This document shows positions 34,331 through 44,211 of a stretch of 64,000 nt of DNA, one piece after another. The notes under the pieces are model-generated. The model made no database searches. It was not told the origin of the DNA and worked only from the letters and a program-made list of their open reading frames with translations. The stretch's first letter is position 1. The number at the start of each line of letters is the position of its first letter. The position numbers and the translations under genes were made by a program. Origin of the DNA: Azophilus sp965220425 (lineage in GTDB: Bacteria; Pseudomonadota; Gammaproteobacteria; Pseudomonadales; Azotimanducaceae); contig OZ244830.1 of assembly GCA_965220425.1 (NCBI GenBank), positions 2,356,001-2,420,000 on the forward strand, written 5' to 3'.

Positions 34331-35299
34331 ATGAACGCACCCTTCATTGACGGGCAAACGGTGATCGACAACTTGACCATGCCGGCCTGCATCGACCTCA
34401 TGGCCGCCACTCAGGCCGCGATCAGCCGCGGCGAGATCCGACTGCCGCTACGCGCGATGCTTCCGGTCGGAGAAGGCTCGGCGGTTTTCATCGTGATGCC
34501 GGGGAAAATTGGCAAGACCCGGATATTCGGGGCGAAGCTGGTGAGCCTGTTTCCGGATAATCCGGCGCGGGGCATGCCGGCGGTGCAGGGACACGTCGCC
34601 CTGTTTGACGGTGAAAACGGCTCGCCTCTGGCCCTGGTCGAGGCGGCTTCCATCACGGCTGTACGCACGGCCGCGGCGAGCGGCGCCGCGACGCGGCTAC
34701 TGGCGAGGCACAATGCATCCACGCTCGCCCTGCTTGGCTGCGGTGTTCAGGCGGAAACGCACCTCGAAGCCATGCTGGCGGTGCGGCCGGTACGCGAGGT
34801 GCGCGTTTGGGGGCGCAGCCTGGAGAAGGCCGAGGCGTTTGCGGCGCGCCACGCGGGCATGGGTGGTGCGCGGGTGGCGGCGGTCGGCGGCGCCCGGCAA
34901 GCCGTGGCCGGTGCGGACCTGATTTGCACCGTTACCGGCAGCCGCACGCCGATCCTCAAGGGAGAATGGGTTGACTCGGGCGCGCACCTCAACCTGGTCG
35001 GGGCGCATAACCCCGCGACCCGGGAGGTCGATGGCACCGCGATGAGCCGGGGCAGGGTGTTCACGGAAATTACCGAGTTTGCGCTTGCGGAGGCGGGGGA
35101 CCTGCTGTTGGCCATCGAAGAGGGGCATCTTGCGGAGGCCGACATTGCCGGCGAGATCGGCGAGGCCATTGACGGGAAGATTCCAGGGCGGTCGCGCGAG
35201 GACGACATCACCATCTACAAGAACCAGGGCAATACGGCCCAGGACCTTGCCGCGGCGCACTACGTCTACACCCGGGTCAGGGCGGACGCATACGCCTGA
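34331..35299 (+). CDS. Ornithine cyclodeaminase/mu-crystallin family protein
   Basis: A 322-residue NAD(P)-dependent enzyme. GAKLVSLFPDNPARGMPAVQGHV is the substrate-binding front, ITAVRTAAASGAAT follows, and the Rossmann motif is LALLGCGVQAETHLEAM. NLVGAHNPATREVD and TEITEFALAEAGD are family motifs. Members convert ornithine to proline or reduce cyclic imino or keto acids; the true substrate is unclear. GlnA-like or proline genes are absent nearby. Confidence 0.88.
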   Translation: MNAPFIDGQTVIDNLTMPACIDLMAATQAAISRGEIRLPLRAMLPVGEGSAVFIVMPGKIGKTRIFGAKLVSLFPDNPARGMPAVQGHVALFDGENGSPLALVEAASITAVRTAAASGAATRLLARHNASTLALLGCGVQAETHLEAMLAVRPVREVRVWGRSLEKAEAFAARHAGMGGARVAAVGGARQAVAGADLICTVTGSRTPILKGEWVDSGAHLNLVGAHNPATREVDGTAMSRGRVFTEITEFALAEAGDLLLAIEEGHLAEADIAGEIGEAIDGKIPGRSREDDITIYKNQGNTAQDLAAAHYVYTRVRADAYA

Positions 35300-35352
35300 C
35301 GCGGAGGTGTGCCGCATTGACAGCGGGCTGGCGGCGTTGTCATAGTCGTGCC

Positions 35353-35742
35353 ATGAAGCGCTTCCGCTCCGTGCTGATTTCGATGCTGGCGTTCGGTGTT
35401 TCGCTGGCGAGCTTCTCCTGTGCCTGTGCGAACACGGTTCCCGATTCGGCGAGCGAACCGGCGCCGCACGTGCATCGTCACGACGGCGGCGCACCGGAGA
35501 ATACCGATTGCGCCGACAGTGGGTGCGGAGGCAACGGCGGATTCGATGCCGTGCTGCCCGAACGCGCCGCGGCACTCGCAGATGCCGTTGACGCGCCGAT
35601 CGATGACGATGTCGAACTGGCGCCCGCGGTCACGAGTGCCCCACGTTCGTTCGCCACAGTCCCCGTCCATCGTCCTGCGTCGCCCGACCTGCGGCTCGGG
35701 TCTGCTACCCCGGTAGCCCGCTTCGACAAGCTGCTGAACTAG
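35353..35742 (+). CDS. Small exported His/Asp-rich protein upstream of the metal efflux operon
   Basis: No family recognised. From ATG 35353, a 129-residue protein with a signal peptide (SVLISMLAFGVSLASFSCACA) whose Cys residues could allow lipidation. HVHRHDGG and DCADSGCGG are possible metal-binding clusters. Small leader proteins of this kind are common in front of cusCBA-type operons. It ends 113 bp before the cusC start on the same strand. Confidence 0.5.
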   Translation: MKRFRSVLISMLAFGVSLASFSCACANTVPDSASEPAPHVHRHDGGAPENTDCADSGCGGNGGFDAVLPERAAALADAVDAPIDDDVELAPAVTSAPRSFATVPVHRPASPDLRLGSATPVARFDKLLN

Positions 35743-35855
35743 GCAATTCCCCAAGGCCGCCACGACGGGCGGCCATGTACGTCTTGCACGCCGATGGCGC
35801 GCGCGGGAACGACGCAACCGCCGGGCAAGGTTCGAACACCATTTCGGGGAAGCCG

Positions 35856-37187
35856 ATGAACAATGAAAATGTGCCGATGGCGGCGATGGCGAGTCGCACC
35901 ATCGCCTGGTTGTTGCTGGCGGTGGTCTGTGAGGCGCGGGCCGATGCCGCGCCGGCGGCCTACGCCACCCATGGGGACCCGGTCCTCGCCGCGCTGGTCG
36001 AAGAGTCCCTCCTGCGAAACCCCCAACTTCGCCGGGCGCGACTCGACTACCAGGCTGAGCGTTACCGAATTGCGCAGGTCACGGCTCTTCCGGATCCGAC
36101 CCTTGGCATGACCTGGCATGCGCGCACGCCCGAGACCCGTACCGGGCCACAGACGAAATCGCTATCGATCAGCCAGAAGTTACCCTGGCCGGGCAAATTG
36201 TCGGACCAGGGGCGGATCGCCGCAGCTCAGGCCGAAGCGCGGAACGAGGCCGCCAACGCCCGCGCGTCCGAGGTCGTCCGGAACGTCAAACTCGCCTATT
36301 ACGACCTCGGCTACCTCGACCGGGCGCTGGCGGTCATCGAAGAGGAGGTGCAACTGCTGGGCCACTACGAGTCCCTTGCGCAGGCCCGCTACGCGCAGGG
36401 TATCGGACCGCAGCAGGCGGCCGTCAGGCTGCAGGCCGAAATCACCCGGGTTCTCAATCGCCGGCAAGACCTGTTGCGTCAGCGGCTTGAAGTCATCGCG
36501 ACACTCAATGCGCTGCGGGACAGTCCGACCGAAACTCCGATCGCGTCGTCGTCCGGCGACCCGCCCGAGGTGCGCATCGACGGTGCTCATCTACGGGCCA
36601 TCGGCCGAAGCCGCCGCCCGGAAGTCAAGGCGGCCCGGCTGCTGATTGAAAGCGACCGAAACCGCGTCAGGCTGGCCCGGCGGCGGTATTGGCCCGACAT
36701 CGTCGTTGGCGCATCCTGGGGAGAAGTAGCCGGCCGGCGCGACAGTGCCGGGCGTTCCACGCCGCCGCCCGACAACGGCAAGGATGTCTACAGCCTGACC
36801 GTCGGCGTCAACGTTCCGATTTATCGGGCCCGATACGACGCGGCGCTTGAAGAGGCCAATGTGCGCCTCGCGGGCGCCAGGGCGAATCACCGGAATACGG
36901 TCGTCGAGGTGGACCTGGCCGTGCGCACCGCGGAGCTACGTCTCACCCTGGTCGATGAACAGATGGCGCTTTTCGAGACGGCGCTGCTGCCCCAGGCCGA
37001 GCAGGCGCTGAGCCTGGCCGAGACAGCCTACTCGACCGGTACCGCCGAGATTATCGACCTGCTCGACAGCGAACAGGTCCTTTTCGAAGTGCGTCTCGGG
37101 CTTGCCCGGCTGAAAAGCGGCTACATGAAGGCGCTCGCCGAGATGGAGTGGGCCATTGGATCTCCGTTCCCGGAGGAATCGTCATGA
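35856..37187 (+). CDS. cusC: Outer-membrane channel of CusC/TolC family
   Basis: A 443-residue outer-membrane efflux protein, first structural gene of a tripartite RND system. A signal peptide precedes residue 30; HGDPVLAALVEESLLRNPQL begins the alpha-barrel helices. SISQKLPWPGKL is the conserved segment where CusC-type proteins meet the lipid anchor/barrel; VNVPIYRARYDAALEEANVR and AYSTGTAEIIDLLDSEQVLF are the pseudo-repeats. ATG 35856 is chosen over a longer frame because GGGGAAG lies just before it. The stop overlaps cusB by four bases. Confidence 0.85.
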   Translation: MNNENVPMAAMASRTIAWLLLAVVCEARADAAPAAYATHGDPVLAALVEESLLRNPQLRRARLDYQAERYRIAQVTALPDPTLGMTWHARTPETRTGPQTKSLSISQKLPWPGKLSDQGRIAAAQAEARNEAANARASEVVRNVKLAYYDLGYLDRALAVIEEEVQLLGHYESLAQARYAQGIGPQQAAVRLQAEITRVLNRRQDLLRQRLEVIATLNALRDSPTETPIASSSGDPPEVRIDGAHLRAIGRSRRPEVKAARLLIESDRNRVRLARRRYWPDIVVGASWGEVAGRRDSAGRSTPPPDNGKDVYSLTVGVNVPIYRARYDAALEEANVRLAGARANHRNTVVEVDLAVRTAELRLTLVDEQMALFETALLPQAEQALSLAETAYSTGTAEIIDLLDSEQVLFEVRLGLARLKSGYMKALAEMEWAIGSPFPEESS

Positions 37188-38563
37188 ACAGACGGCACAT
37201 CGTCATGATCCCGCCCCTGGGCCTGGCGCTCGTCGCGGTTGCGGTAGTTCTGCTGCTGAGAGAGCCACCGTCTCCGACGTCCATGACCGCTCCGGCGACA
37301 AAGCTTCCGGTAACGCCGGAAGGCGCCGTTTTCGCTGACCCACCGACGCTGTACACCTGCGGCATGCACCCGGACGTCGTCCGGCACGAACCGGGTAGCT
37401 GCCCGATCTGCCGCATGGAATTGGTCGCGGTCCGCGATGCGGCGCCGGTATCGGCGCGCGAAAACGCTTCGTCCCGCGACGGAGCGGTACGGGTCAGCCG
37501 AAGTTTTCTGCAGAATTTCGCCGTGCGTACGGCCGAGGTCCGGCGCGGCCCGCTGATGATCTCGATGCGCGCCGTGGGCGTTCTCGACCATGACGAGGCA
37601 AAGCTCGTCTCCGTCAACACCAAGTTCGCGGGCTGGATCGAAAGGGCGCGGGTTCACAACATCGGTGAGTCGGTGGCGGAGGGCGATGTGCTCTTCGAGG
37701 TGTACAGCCCCGAGGTGGTGACCACGCAACGCGAATACCTCGCGGCAATCGCCTACGTCAGGCGCCTCCGCCACGGGGGCGCCTACCGGGATGCGGTGGG
37801 TCGAGCCGAGTCGCTGCTGGACGCCGCCCGGGAACGCCTGCGCAATTGGGACGTCTCGGAGGAACAGATCGATGCTCTGGATGTCCTGGAGGCGGCTCCG
37901 CGCACGGTCCGGATCCGGGCGCCGTCATCCGGGATCGTCGTCGACAAAACCGGCGATTCCCTGGAGGGCATGCGAGTCAGCCCGGGCCAGACGGTTCTGA
38001 AGATCGCGGACCACTCGGCACTCTGGGCAAAAGCGGACTTCGATGAAGAGGATCTGCCCCACGTCCGCGAGGGCAGCCCCGTATCCGTCGAGGTTGACGC
38101 CTTTCCGGAACGGCGCTGGGAAGGCCGGATTCTTTTCTTTCGCTCTGCCGTCAATCCCGAGACGCGAGCCCTGACTGCCTTTGTGGAAGTCGCCAACCCG
38201 GACCTTGTCCTGAGACCGATGATGGATGTCACGGTATCCGCAAACCTGGTCGACGCGGCCGATGCGATCCTGGCCCCCGTTGAGTCGGTGCTGCACAGCG
38301 GCGAACGCGCGCTTGTCGTGGTGGCGGCGGATGACGGCCTGTTCGAACCCCGCGCCGTCGTGCTCGGCTCGACCGCCGGGGATCTGCAGCAGGTAACGGC
38401 GGGCCTCTCTCCGGGAGAACGGGTGGTCGTATCCTCCCAGTTCCTCATCGATTCCGAAAGCAATCTCAAGGCCGCCGTCGCACAGTTGCTGGGCGACGGA
38501 GAGTCTGCTGGATCGGCTTCGGCCACGGACGCACGCCCGGCCGGCCACCCGCCTCGTCACTGA
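37184..38563 (+). CDS. cusB: CusB-type periplasmic adaptor with heavy-metal-binding domain
   Basis: A 459-residue membrane-fusion protein. One N-terminal helix anchors it (PPLGLALVAVAVVLLLREP); residues about 58-80 (YTCGMHPDVV, CPICRMEL) are the HMBD metal-binding module typical of copper/silver adaptors. AGWIERARVHNIGESVAEGD and the paired IRAPSSGIVVDKTGDSLEG form the lipoyl halves around a helical hairpin, followed by beta-barrel WAKADFDEEDL. ATG 37184 overlaps the cusC stop with ggaggaatc before it. It connects CusA to CusC. Confidence 0.88.
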   Translation: MNRRHIVMIPPLGLALVAVAVVLLLREPPSPTSMTAPATKLPVTPEGAVFADPPTLYTCGMHPDVVRHEPGSCPICRMELVAVRDAAPVSARENASSRDGAVRVSRSFLQNFAVRTAEVRRGPLMISMRAVGVLDHDEAKLVSVNTKFAGWIERARVHNIGESVAEGDVLFEVYSPEVVTTQREYLAAIAYVRRLRHGGAYRDAVGRAESLLDAARERLRNWDVSEEQIDALDVLEAAPRTVRIRAPSSGIVVDKTGDSLEGMRVSPGQTVLKIADHSALWAKADFDEEDLPHVREGSPVSVEVDAFPERRWEGRILFFRSAVNPETRALTAFVEVANPDLVLRPMMDVTVSANLVDAADAILAPVESVLHSGERALVVVAADDGLFEPRAVVLGSTAGDLQQVTAGLSPGERVVVSSQFLIDSESNLKAAVAQLLGDGESAGSASATDARPAGHPPRH

Positions 38564-38573
38564 GCGCGGAACT

Positions 38574-41500
38574 ATGCTCGAACGCATCATCCAATGGTCG
38601 ATCGACAACCGGATTCTCGTCTCCCTCGCCGCGTTGTTCATCGCCGCAGCCGGCATCCTCGCCCTGGGCCGGGCGCAGATCGATGCGATCCCCGATCTTT
38701 CCGATGTTCAGGTGATCGTCTACACGGAGTACCCGGGCCAGGGACCACGCATCGTTGAAGAGCAGGTGACCTATCCCCTGACGACGCAGCTGATGGCCGC
38801 GCCGTTCGCCAGGGTCGTTCGCGGCTACTCGTTCTTCGGCTACTCGTTCGTGTACGTCATTTTCGAGGACGGCACCGACCCGTACTGGGCAAGGACGCGG
38901 GTGCTCGAGTACCTGAACCACGCAGCCGGCCGGCTGCCGCCCGGGGTGACGCCGACCTTGGGCCCCGACGCGACGGGAGTGGGCTGGGCATTCATGTACG
39001 CGCTCAAGTCCGACCGGCACGACCTCGGCGAGCTACGGTCGATCCAGGACTGGTACCTGAAGTACGAACTGACGGCTGTGCCCGGCGTCTCGGAGGTTGC
39101 CAGTGTCGGCGGGTTCGTCCGCCAGTACCAGATTACCGTGGACCCGAACCGGCTCCGCGCCCACGGGATTCCCATATCCAGAATCCGCGCCGCCGTTCAG
39201 GCCAGTAACAGCGATGTGGGGGCGCGGTCGCTCGAAATCGCCGAGAAGGAGTTCATGATTCGGGGCCTGGGCTACATCGAATCACTCGAAGACATCCGCA
39301 AGATCGCTCTTGGCATCGACGCCAGAGGCATGCCCATCCTGCTCAGGGATGTGGCGCAGGTCCGTATCGGACCCGACATGCGCCGCGGAATTGCCGAACT
39401 GAACGGCGAGGGAGAAACCGTCGGCGGCATCGTCGTCGTACGCCATGGCGCCGACACCCGACAGGTCATCCGCGATGTCAAGGCCAGGCTCTCCGAGGTC
39501 GAAGCCGGCCTTCCCGACGGGGTGGAAATCCTGGTTGTCTACGATCGCACCGGCTTGATCGAAGGAGCCATCGGCAGCCTGCGGATCAGTCTCGCGCAGC
39601 AACTGGCCATCGTCGGCCTGATCTGCCTGCTCTTCCTGCTGCACGTCCGTAGTGGCCTCGTCGCCATAATCAGCCTGCCGGTTGGCATTCTGATCGCGTT
39701 CATCGTCATGCACCTGCATGGGCTCACCGTCAACATCATGTCGCTCGGCGGCATCGCGGTGGCGATCGGGACGATGGTGGATGCCGCCATCGTGATGGTG
39801 GAGAACGCCCACCGTCAGCTTGCCGGCAACCGGGGAGCGCGCCCCCATTGGCGGGCCGTTGCCGCATCGGCCCGGGAGGTGGGGCCGTCGCTGTTTTTCG
39901 CCCTGCTGGTGATTACCGTGTCGTTCATGCCGGTATTCGCCCTGGAAGCTCAGGAGGGCAGGCTGTTCAAGCCGCTGGCCTATACCAAGACCTACGCCAT
40001 GGCCGCCGCGGCCCTGCTTGCGGTGACCCTGATTCCCGTGCTGGTGGGTTACTGCGTGCGCGGCAGGATACGGTCCGGGAACCGCAATCCGGTCAACCGC
40101 TTCTGCAACTGGCTGTACCGGCCGGTCCTGAAACTGGCGCTGCGATACAAAGCCCTTGTACTGGGCCTGGCGGTGCTTTGCCTGGCCGTCACCGCAGTGC
40201 CGTTTGCGCGGCTTGGTACGGAGTTCATGCCGCCGCTGTGGGAGGGCGATCTGCTCTACATGCCGACCACCCTGCCCGGCATCTCCATCACCAAGGCGCG
40301 AGAACTGCTGCAGCAGACCGACCGGATCATCGGCGGATTCCCGGAGGTCAACCGGGTGTTCGGGAAGGTCGGCCGCGCTGAGACGGCGACCGATCCGGCG
40401 CCACTGTCGATGATCGAGACAACGATCATGCTGAAGCCGCGGGAGGCCTGGCGTCCGGGCATGACGCCGGAAAGGCTCATTGAGGAGATGGACGCCGCGA
40501 TCGAGGTACCGGGGCTGACCAACGCGTGGACGATGCCGATCAAGACCCGCATCGACATGCTGTCCACCGGCATCAAGACACCCATCGGCATCAAGATTGC
40601 CGGGCCGGACCTCGCCGTGCTCGAACGGGTCGGCAAGGAAGTCGAAGCCGTGGTCCGCACCGTGCCGGGCACGGCCGGGGCCCATGCCGAGCGGGTCATG
40701 GGCGGCAACTATCTCGACGTGAAGCTCGACCGCGATGCCATCGGCCGTTACGGGCTGACCGTCGACGATGTGCAGGACGTCATTCAGACCGCCGTCGGCG
40801 GCGTAAACATCACCACCACCGTGGAGGGCCTCGAGCGCTATCCGGTCAACCTGCGTTACAGCCGCGAGTTGCGCGATGACGTGCCCGCGCTGCGGTCCGT
40901 TCTCGTCACGACGCCGGCGGGCGGACAGATCCCGCTCGGCAGGCTGGCCAGCATCGATTTTGCGGTCGGTCCGCCGAGCATCAAGAGCGAAGGCGGAAAA
41001 CCCAACGCCTGGGTCTATGTCGACATAAGAGGCGTCGATCTGGGCGGCTATGTCGAAATCGCCCGGGCGGCGGTGGCGGAGCGGGTGGACCTGCCGGACG
41101 GGTATTCCATTGCCTGGAGCGGCCAGTTCGAATACCTCGAGCGCGCCGAGCAGCGCCTGGCGCTGGTCGTTCCCGCGACGCTCCTGCTGATCGCCGTAAT
41201 CGTCTACCTGAGCCGCAAGTCACTGGCGGAGACGCTGATCGTGCTGTGCGGCGTGCCCTTTGCGCTGACCGGTGCGGTCTGGCTGCTGTATGTTCTCGAC
41301 TACAACCTGAGCGTCGCGGTCTGGGTCGGCATGATCGCCCTGGCGGGACTGTACGCGGAAACCGCCATCGTCATGCTGCTGTATCTCAACCTGGCGGTCG
41401 ATGACTGCCGGGCCCGCAACCGCCTGAGGTGCCGCGCCGCCCTGGCGGAGGCGATCAGGGCGGCGGCGGCGCAACGGCTGCGGCCGGTTCTGATGACCAT

Positions 41501-41723
41501 CGCGACCGATGCGATCGGGCTCCTTCCCATCATGTGGAGCGTCGGGTCCGGGGCGGATGTCATGAAACGGATCGCGACGCCATTGGTCGGCGGCGTCGTC
41601 ACCTCCGGCGTCGTGGTGCTGGTCGTGCTTCCGGTTGTCTACTGCTTGTGGAAGGGCCGGGAGGCGCCTCGCTCGCCGCAACCGGAATCGCCGCAACCGA
41701 AATCGGCGCCGGCCTTGACGTAG
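38574..41723 (+). CDS. cusA: CusA-type heavy-metal RND efflux pump
   Basis: A 1049-residue inner-membrane proton antiporter exporting monovalent copper or silver. Typical of HME-RND: DAIPDLSDVQVIVYTEYPGQ, VGWAFMYAL, SLGGIAVAIGTMVDAAIVMVENAH (helix 4, with the proton-relay Asp), PPLWEGDLLYMPTTLPGIS, and RIDMLSTGIKTPIGIKI, where the Met cluster contributes to the metal site. The second TM bundle contains VWVGMIALAGLYAETAIVML. The start is ATG 38574, ten bases after cusB. Its 3' end is overlapped by 125 bp by a convergent minus-strand gene. Confidence 0.92.
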   Translation: MLERIIQWSIDNRILVSLAALFIAAAGILALGRAQIDAIPDLSDVQVIVYTEYPGQGPRIVEEQVTYPLTTQLMAAPFARVVRGYSFFGYSFVYVIFEDGTDPYWARTRVLEYLNHAAGRLPPGVTPTLGPDATGVGWAFMYALKSDRHDLGELRSIQDWYLKYELTAVPGVSEVASVGGFVRQYQITVDPNRLRAHGIPISRIRAAVQASNSDVGARSLEIAEKEFMIRGLGYIESLEDIRKIALGIDARGMPILLRDVAQVRIGPDMRRGIAELNGEGETVGGIVVVRHGADTRQVIRDVKARLSEVEAGLPDGVEILVVYDRTGLIEGAIGSLRISLAQQLAIVGLICLLFLLHVRSGLVAIISLPVGILIAFIVMHLHGLTVNIMSLGGIAVAIGTMVDAAIVMVENAHRQLAGNRGARPHWRAVAASAREVGPSLFFALLVITVSFMPVFALEAQEGRLFKPLAYTKTYAMAAAALLAVTLIPVLVGYCVRGRIRSGNRNPVNRFCNWLYRPVLKLALRYKALVLGLAVLCLAVTAVPFARLGTEFMPPLWEGDLLYMPTTLPGISITKARELLQQTDRIIGGFPEVNRVFGKVGRAETATDPAPLSMIETTIMLKPREAWRPGMTPERLIEEMDAAIEVPGLTNAWTMPIKTRIDMLSTGIKTPIGIKIAGPDLAVLERVGKEVEAVVRTVPGTAGAHAERVMGGNYLDVKLDRDAIGRYGLTVDDVQDVIQTAVGGVNITTTVEGLERYPVNLRYSRELRDDVPALRSVLVTTPAGGQIPLGRLASIDFAVGPPSIKSEGGKPNAWVYVDIRGVDLGGYVEIARAAVAERVDLPDGYSIAWSGQFEYLERAEQRLALVVPATLLLIAVIVYLSRKSLAETLIVLCGVPFALTGAVWLLYVLDYNLSVAVWVGMIALAGLYAETAIVMLLYLNLAVDDCRARNRLRCRAALAEAIRAAAAQRLRPVLMTIATDAIGLLPIMWSVGSGADVMKRIATPLVGGVVTSGVVVLVVLPVVYCLWKGREAPRSPQPESPQPKSAPALT

Positions 41724-42273
41724 GATCGAAGCGTTCCGGCGCTACTTCGCGGCCATACCCCTCGGGCGCATCGACTCCGGACGGTAACGCGCAATAGTCG
41801 CCGGTCACACCGTCGAAGAGCATCGTCCGGTTGGCGGTGTTGTCCAGCCTACCGTCGCAGACCCAGAAGGGTTTGTAGACGGACTGGCCGCGCACGACCT
41901 CGACTCGAGGCAGCACCAGCGCCTTGCGCCTTTGCCGGATGGCATGGTCGGCGTAGCGCCTGGCCAGCCCCAGGGTGGTGTCGCAATCCACGCGGCGATC
42001 CAGCACCCAGGCATCGCCGGCCGCGAGACTCTCCGTTCGGAACGGGTCGGCGGTGGCGCAGACGCGTGTGCGGGCGTCGACGAGGCAGGAGACTGACGTG
42101 CCGGTTGCGCCCATCCAGGTGCTTGCCCGGTAGCGGAACACAACCCAGTCGTAGGGATAGTAGATGCGACGATAGCCTTCGATCCGGAACGCAAACCTCG
42201 CCCTGGCGAACTCCGCGCCCAGGTCGTCGGGTCTGACCGTGCCTTGAATCGCAAGGATCCGGTAATCGGTCAT
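41599..42273 (-). CDS. Hypothetical protein coupled to the sodium:solute symporter, 3' end overlapping cusA
   Basis: Family not recognised. The 224-residue frame starts with an ATGA overlap to the symporter stop, so coupled translation is likely. Residues 1-195 look globular (FRIEGYRRIYYPYDWVVFRY, DARTRVCATADPF, SVYKPFWVCDGRLDNTAN). The last 40 residues (from about SRPAPISVAAI) are Pro/Arg-rich and antisense to cusA, which suggests the native stop was lost and translation now runs into the neighbour. Location cytosolic, function unknown. Confidence 0.6.
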   Translation of the reverse strand: MTDYRILAIQGTVRPDDLGAEFARARFAFRIEGYRRIYYPYDWVVFRYRASTWMGATGTSVSCLVDARTRVCATADPFRTESLAAGDAWVLDRRVDCDTTLGLARRYADHAIRQRRKALVLPRVEVVRGQSVYKPFWVCDGRLDNTANRTMLFDGVTGDYCALPSGVDAPEGYGREVAPERFDPTSRPAPISVAAIPVAASEAPPGPSTSSRQPEARPAPRRRR

Positions 42274-43847
42274 GAGCGATCCTGCCTTCGGACGTCGATT
42301 TCCCTGGCGATTTCCGCCGCCTCCGGGCTCAGCGCGAAGGTGGTGCTGCCCCCCACACCTGGCGGCAGGCGGCGGATGGCGGCTGCTTCACCCACGGCCT
42401 CGCTGACGTGAGCGGGGACGGGCGCGACCTTGCGCGTGGCCAGGCTGACGATGACCATGGCGGCCGTGGAGGCGCAGATGCCGACGAACATCGAATGCAA
42501 TGTAGTCACCGCGGCCAGGTCGGCGAGTTCCCAGGCGAGGCAGATGGCTGCGCCGGCGAGCATCGAGGCGATGGCGCCGGGCGTGTTTGCCCGCTTCCAC
42601 CAGACGGCACAGATGAAGGCCGGCGCGAAGGCACTGCCGAGCACGGAGGTCGCGAATATGACGATGGTGAAAACCGTGGGCGGCTCGATGACGGCGACGG
42701 CGTAGCCCGCGGCGCCGATGGCCAGTACCAGCATTCGGGATACCAGCACCATCTCCCGGTTGCTCGCATCGCGCCGGATGAAGCGCTGGTAGAGGTCCCT
42801 GGAAGCGATGGAGCCGGTCTGCAGGAGCAGGGAGTCGGCCGTGGACATGATCGCCGCCATAATGGCCGCCATCAACAGGCCCGTCACCGCCGCCGGAAGC
42901 AGTTCCCGGGCCACGTTGAAGATCGCAAGTTCCGGATCGTCGAGTTGCGGCAGGATGGCGATCGCCAGGATGCCCACCAGGTAGGGCGTCGGCACGAACA
43001 ACAGGTTCCAGCCCGTGGCATAGGCGCCGGCAAGGCGGCTCGTCTCCGGCCGGGCCATGGCCATGTGGCGGGTCACCACGTGCGGCCAACCCATGTAGCC
43101 GATCGAGAAAATCAGTACGGCGCCGATCACCACGCCCCATTGGCCTTCGAATGCCAGGTCTCTGCCCCAAACCGAAAGCAGCGACGGATCGACCGCGCCA
43201 ACGGCGGCGTTGCCCGCGGCAAAGCCGCCGAAGTGAGCGATCGCGGCTGCGAGAATCCACAGCACGCCGACCAGCATGATCAGGCTCTGGAAGAAGTCGG
43301 TATAGGCAACGGCGAGATAACCGCCGAGAAAGGTATAGACGATGATAATGGCAAGCGCGATCAGCAAGGCCACGGAATAGGGCAGGCCGGTGATCAGTTC
43401 CATGCCCTTGCCGCCGGCGATGAACTGGGCGACGACATAGCAGGAGAGCAGAAAAACGGCAAGGCCGGCGGCGATGAGCCGCGTCCAGGGCGAGGGATAG
43501 CGGTGTTCCAGGTATTCGATGGCGGTGAGCGCGCCGGTGATCTGGGACAGCTTGCGCATCCGGCGGCCGATGACGGAAAGGTTGACCACCGCGCCGCCGA
43601 TATCCCCCGCCGCGTACCAGAGCGCCCAGTAGCCCTGGGTATAGGCCAGGGAGCCGGCGCCCAGGAACATGTAGCCGCTCATCGAGGTGCTTTGCAGGGT
43701 GAGCGCCGTCACCATGGGACCCACGCGCCGTCCGCCGAGGAGATAGCCTTCCAGGTCCATGGCGCCGCCCCTGCGCATGGCCCACCAGCCGATACCGAGC
43801 ACGATCGTGTAGTACAGGACAAGGAAGGCGATGACGGTGGTACCCAT
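42270..43847 (-). CDS. Sodium:solute symporter (SSS family)
   Basis: A 525-residue transporter with about 13 membrane helices. The family sodium/substrate motifs appear in GGRRVGPMVTALTLQSTSMSGYM, ADSLLLQTGSIASRDLY and AIMSTADSLLLQ; VIVYTFLGGYLAVAYTDFFQ is the helix 5 region. It resembles PutP/panthothenate-type permeases; solute unknown. A 43-residue membrane protein precedes it with a TGATG overlap, and an unknown soluble protein follows with ATGA, forming a tight three-gene unit. Confidence 0.88.
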   Translation of the reverse strand: MGTTVIAFLVLYYTIVLGIGWWAMRRGGAMDLEGYLLGGRRVGPMVTALTLQSTSMSGYMFLGAGSLAYTQGYWALWYAAGDIGGAVVNLSVIGRRMRKLSQITGALTAIEYLEHRYPSPWTRLIAAGLAVFLLSCYVVAQFIAGGKGMELITGLPYSVALLIALAIIIVYTFLGGYLAVAYTDFFQSLIMLVGVLWILAAAIAHFGGFAAGNAAVGAVDPSLLSVWGRDLAFEGQWGVVIGAVLIFSIGYMGWPHVVTRHMAMARPETSRLAGAYATGWNLLFVPTPYLVGILAIAILPQLDDPELAIFNVARELLPAAVTGLLMAAIMAAIMSTADSLLLQTGSIASRDLYQRFIRRDASNREMVLVSRMLVLAIGAAGYAVAVIEPPTVFTIVIFATSVLGSAFAPAFICAVWWKRANTPGAIASMLAGAAICLAWELADLAAVTTLHSMFVGICASTAAMVIVSLATRKVAPVPAHVSEAVGEAAAIRRLPPGVGGSTTFALSPEAAEIAREIDVRRQDRS

Positions 43848-43978
43848 CAGTCTTCCGCCGGCGCGTCGGCGTCGCGGCCCCAGGTGCGGGTCAGCAGCAG
43901 GAATGCGATGGTGTAAGCGATCCAGACGAGGGGTACGCCGAATAGCAACAGCAGAGTTTCAAGCGGCAATCCGAGCAT
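43847..43978 (-). CDS. 43-residue membrane protein, symporter accessory
   Basis: A short frame reads MLGLPLETLLLLFGVPLVWI, then AYTIAFLLLTRTWGRDADAP and stops by overlap with the symporter ATG (TGATG). It is one long hydrophobic helix or hairpin with a charged cytosolic tail. Small partners of this size precede SSS-family symporters in many bacteria and help assembly or activity. The overlap and hydrophobic pattern support it despite the length. Confidence 0.7.
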   Translation of the reverse strand: MLGLPLETLLLLFGVPLVWIAYTIAFLLLTRTWGRDADAPAED

Positions 43979-44211
43979 CGATTCCGTTTCAGCCCCGTAC
44001 GTGCGATCAAGGCCGCCTCACGCTGTCCCGGAGCAACATCCGGGCTCCCGGGCGAATACCGGCCCGATGGAATAGTGGCAGAGCAAGGGAATTTTCGAAA
44101 CCGTCGGCGATTCGTTTGCGCCGGGCCGGCCCATGGCGCGCTTCCGAATCATGATCTTGGGGCCGCGCGCGAGTACAATCGGCGCCCCAGGACAACCCAA
44201 GAGTCACCGCC

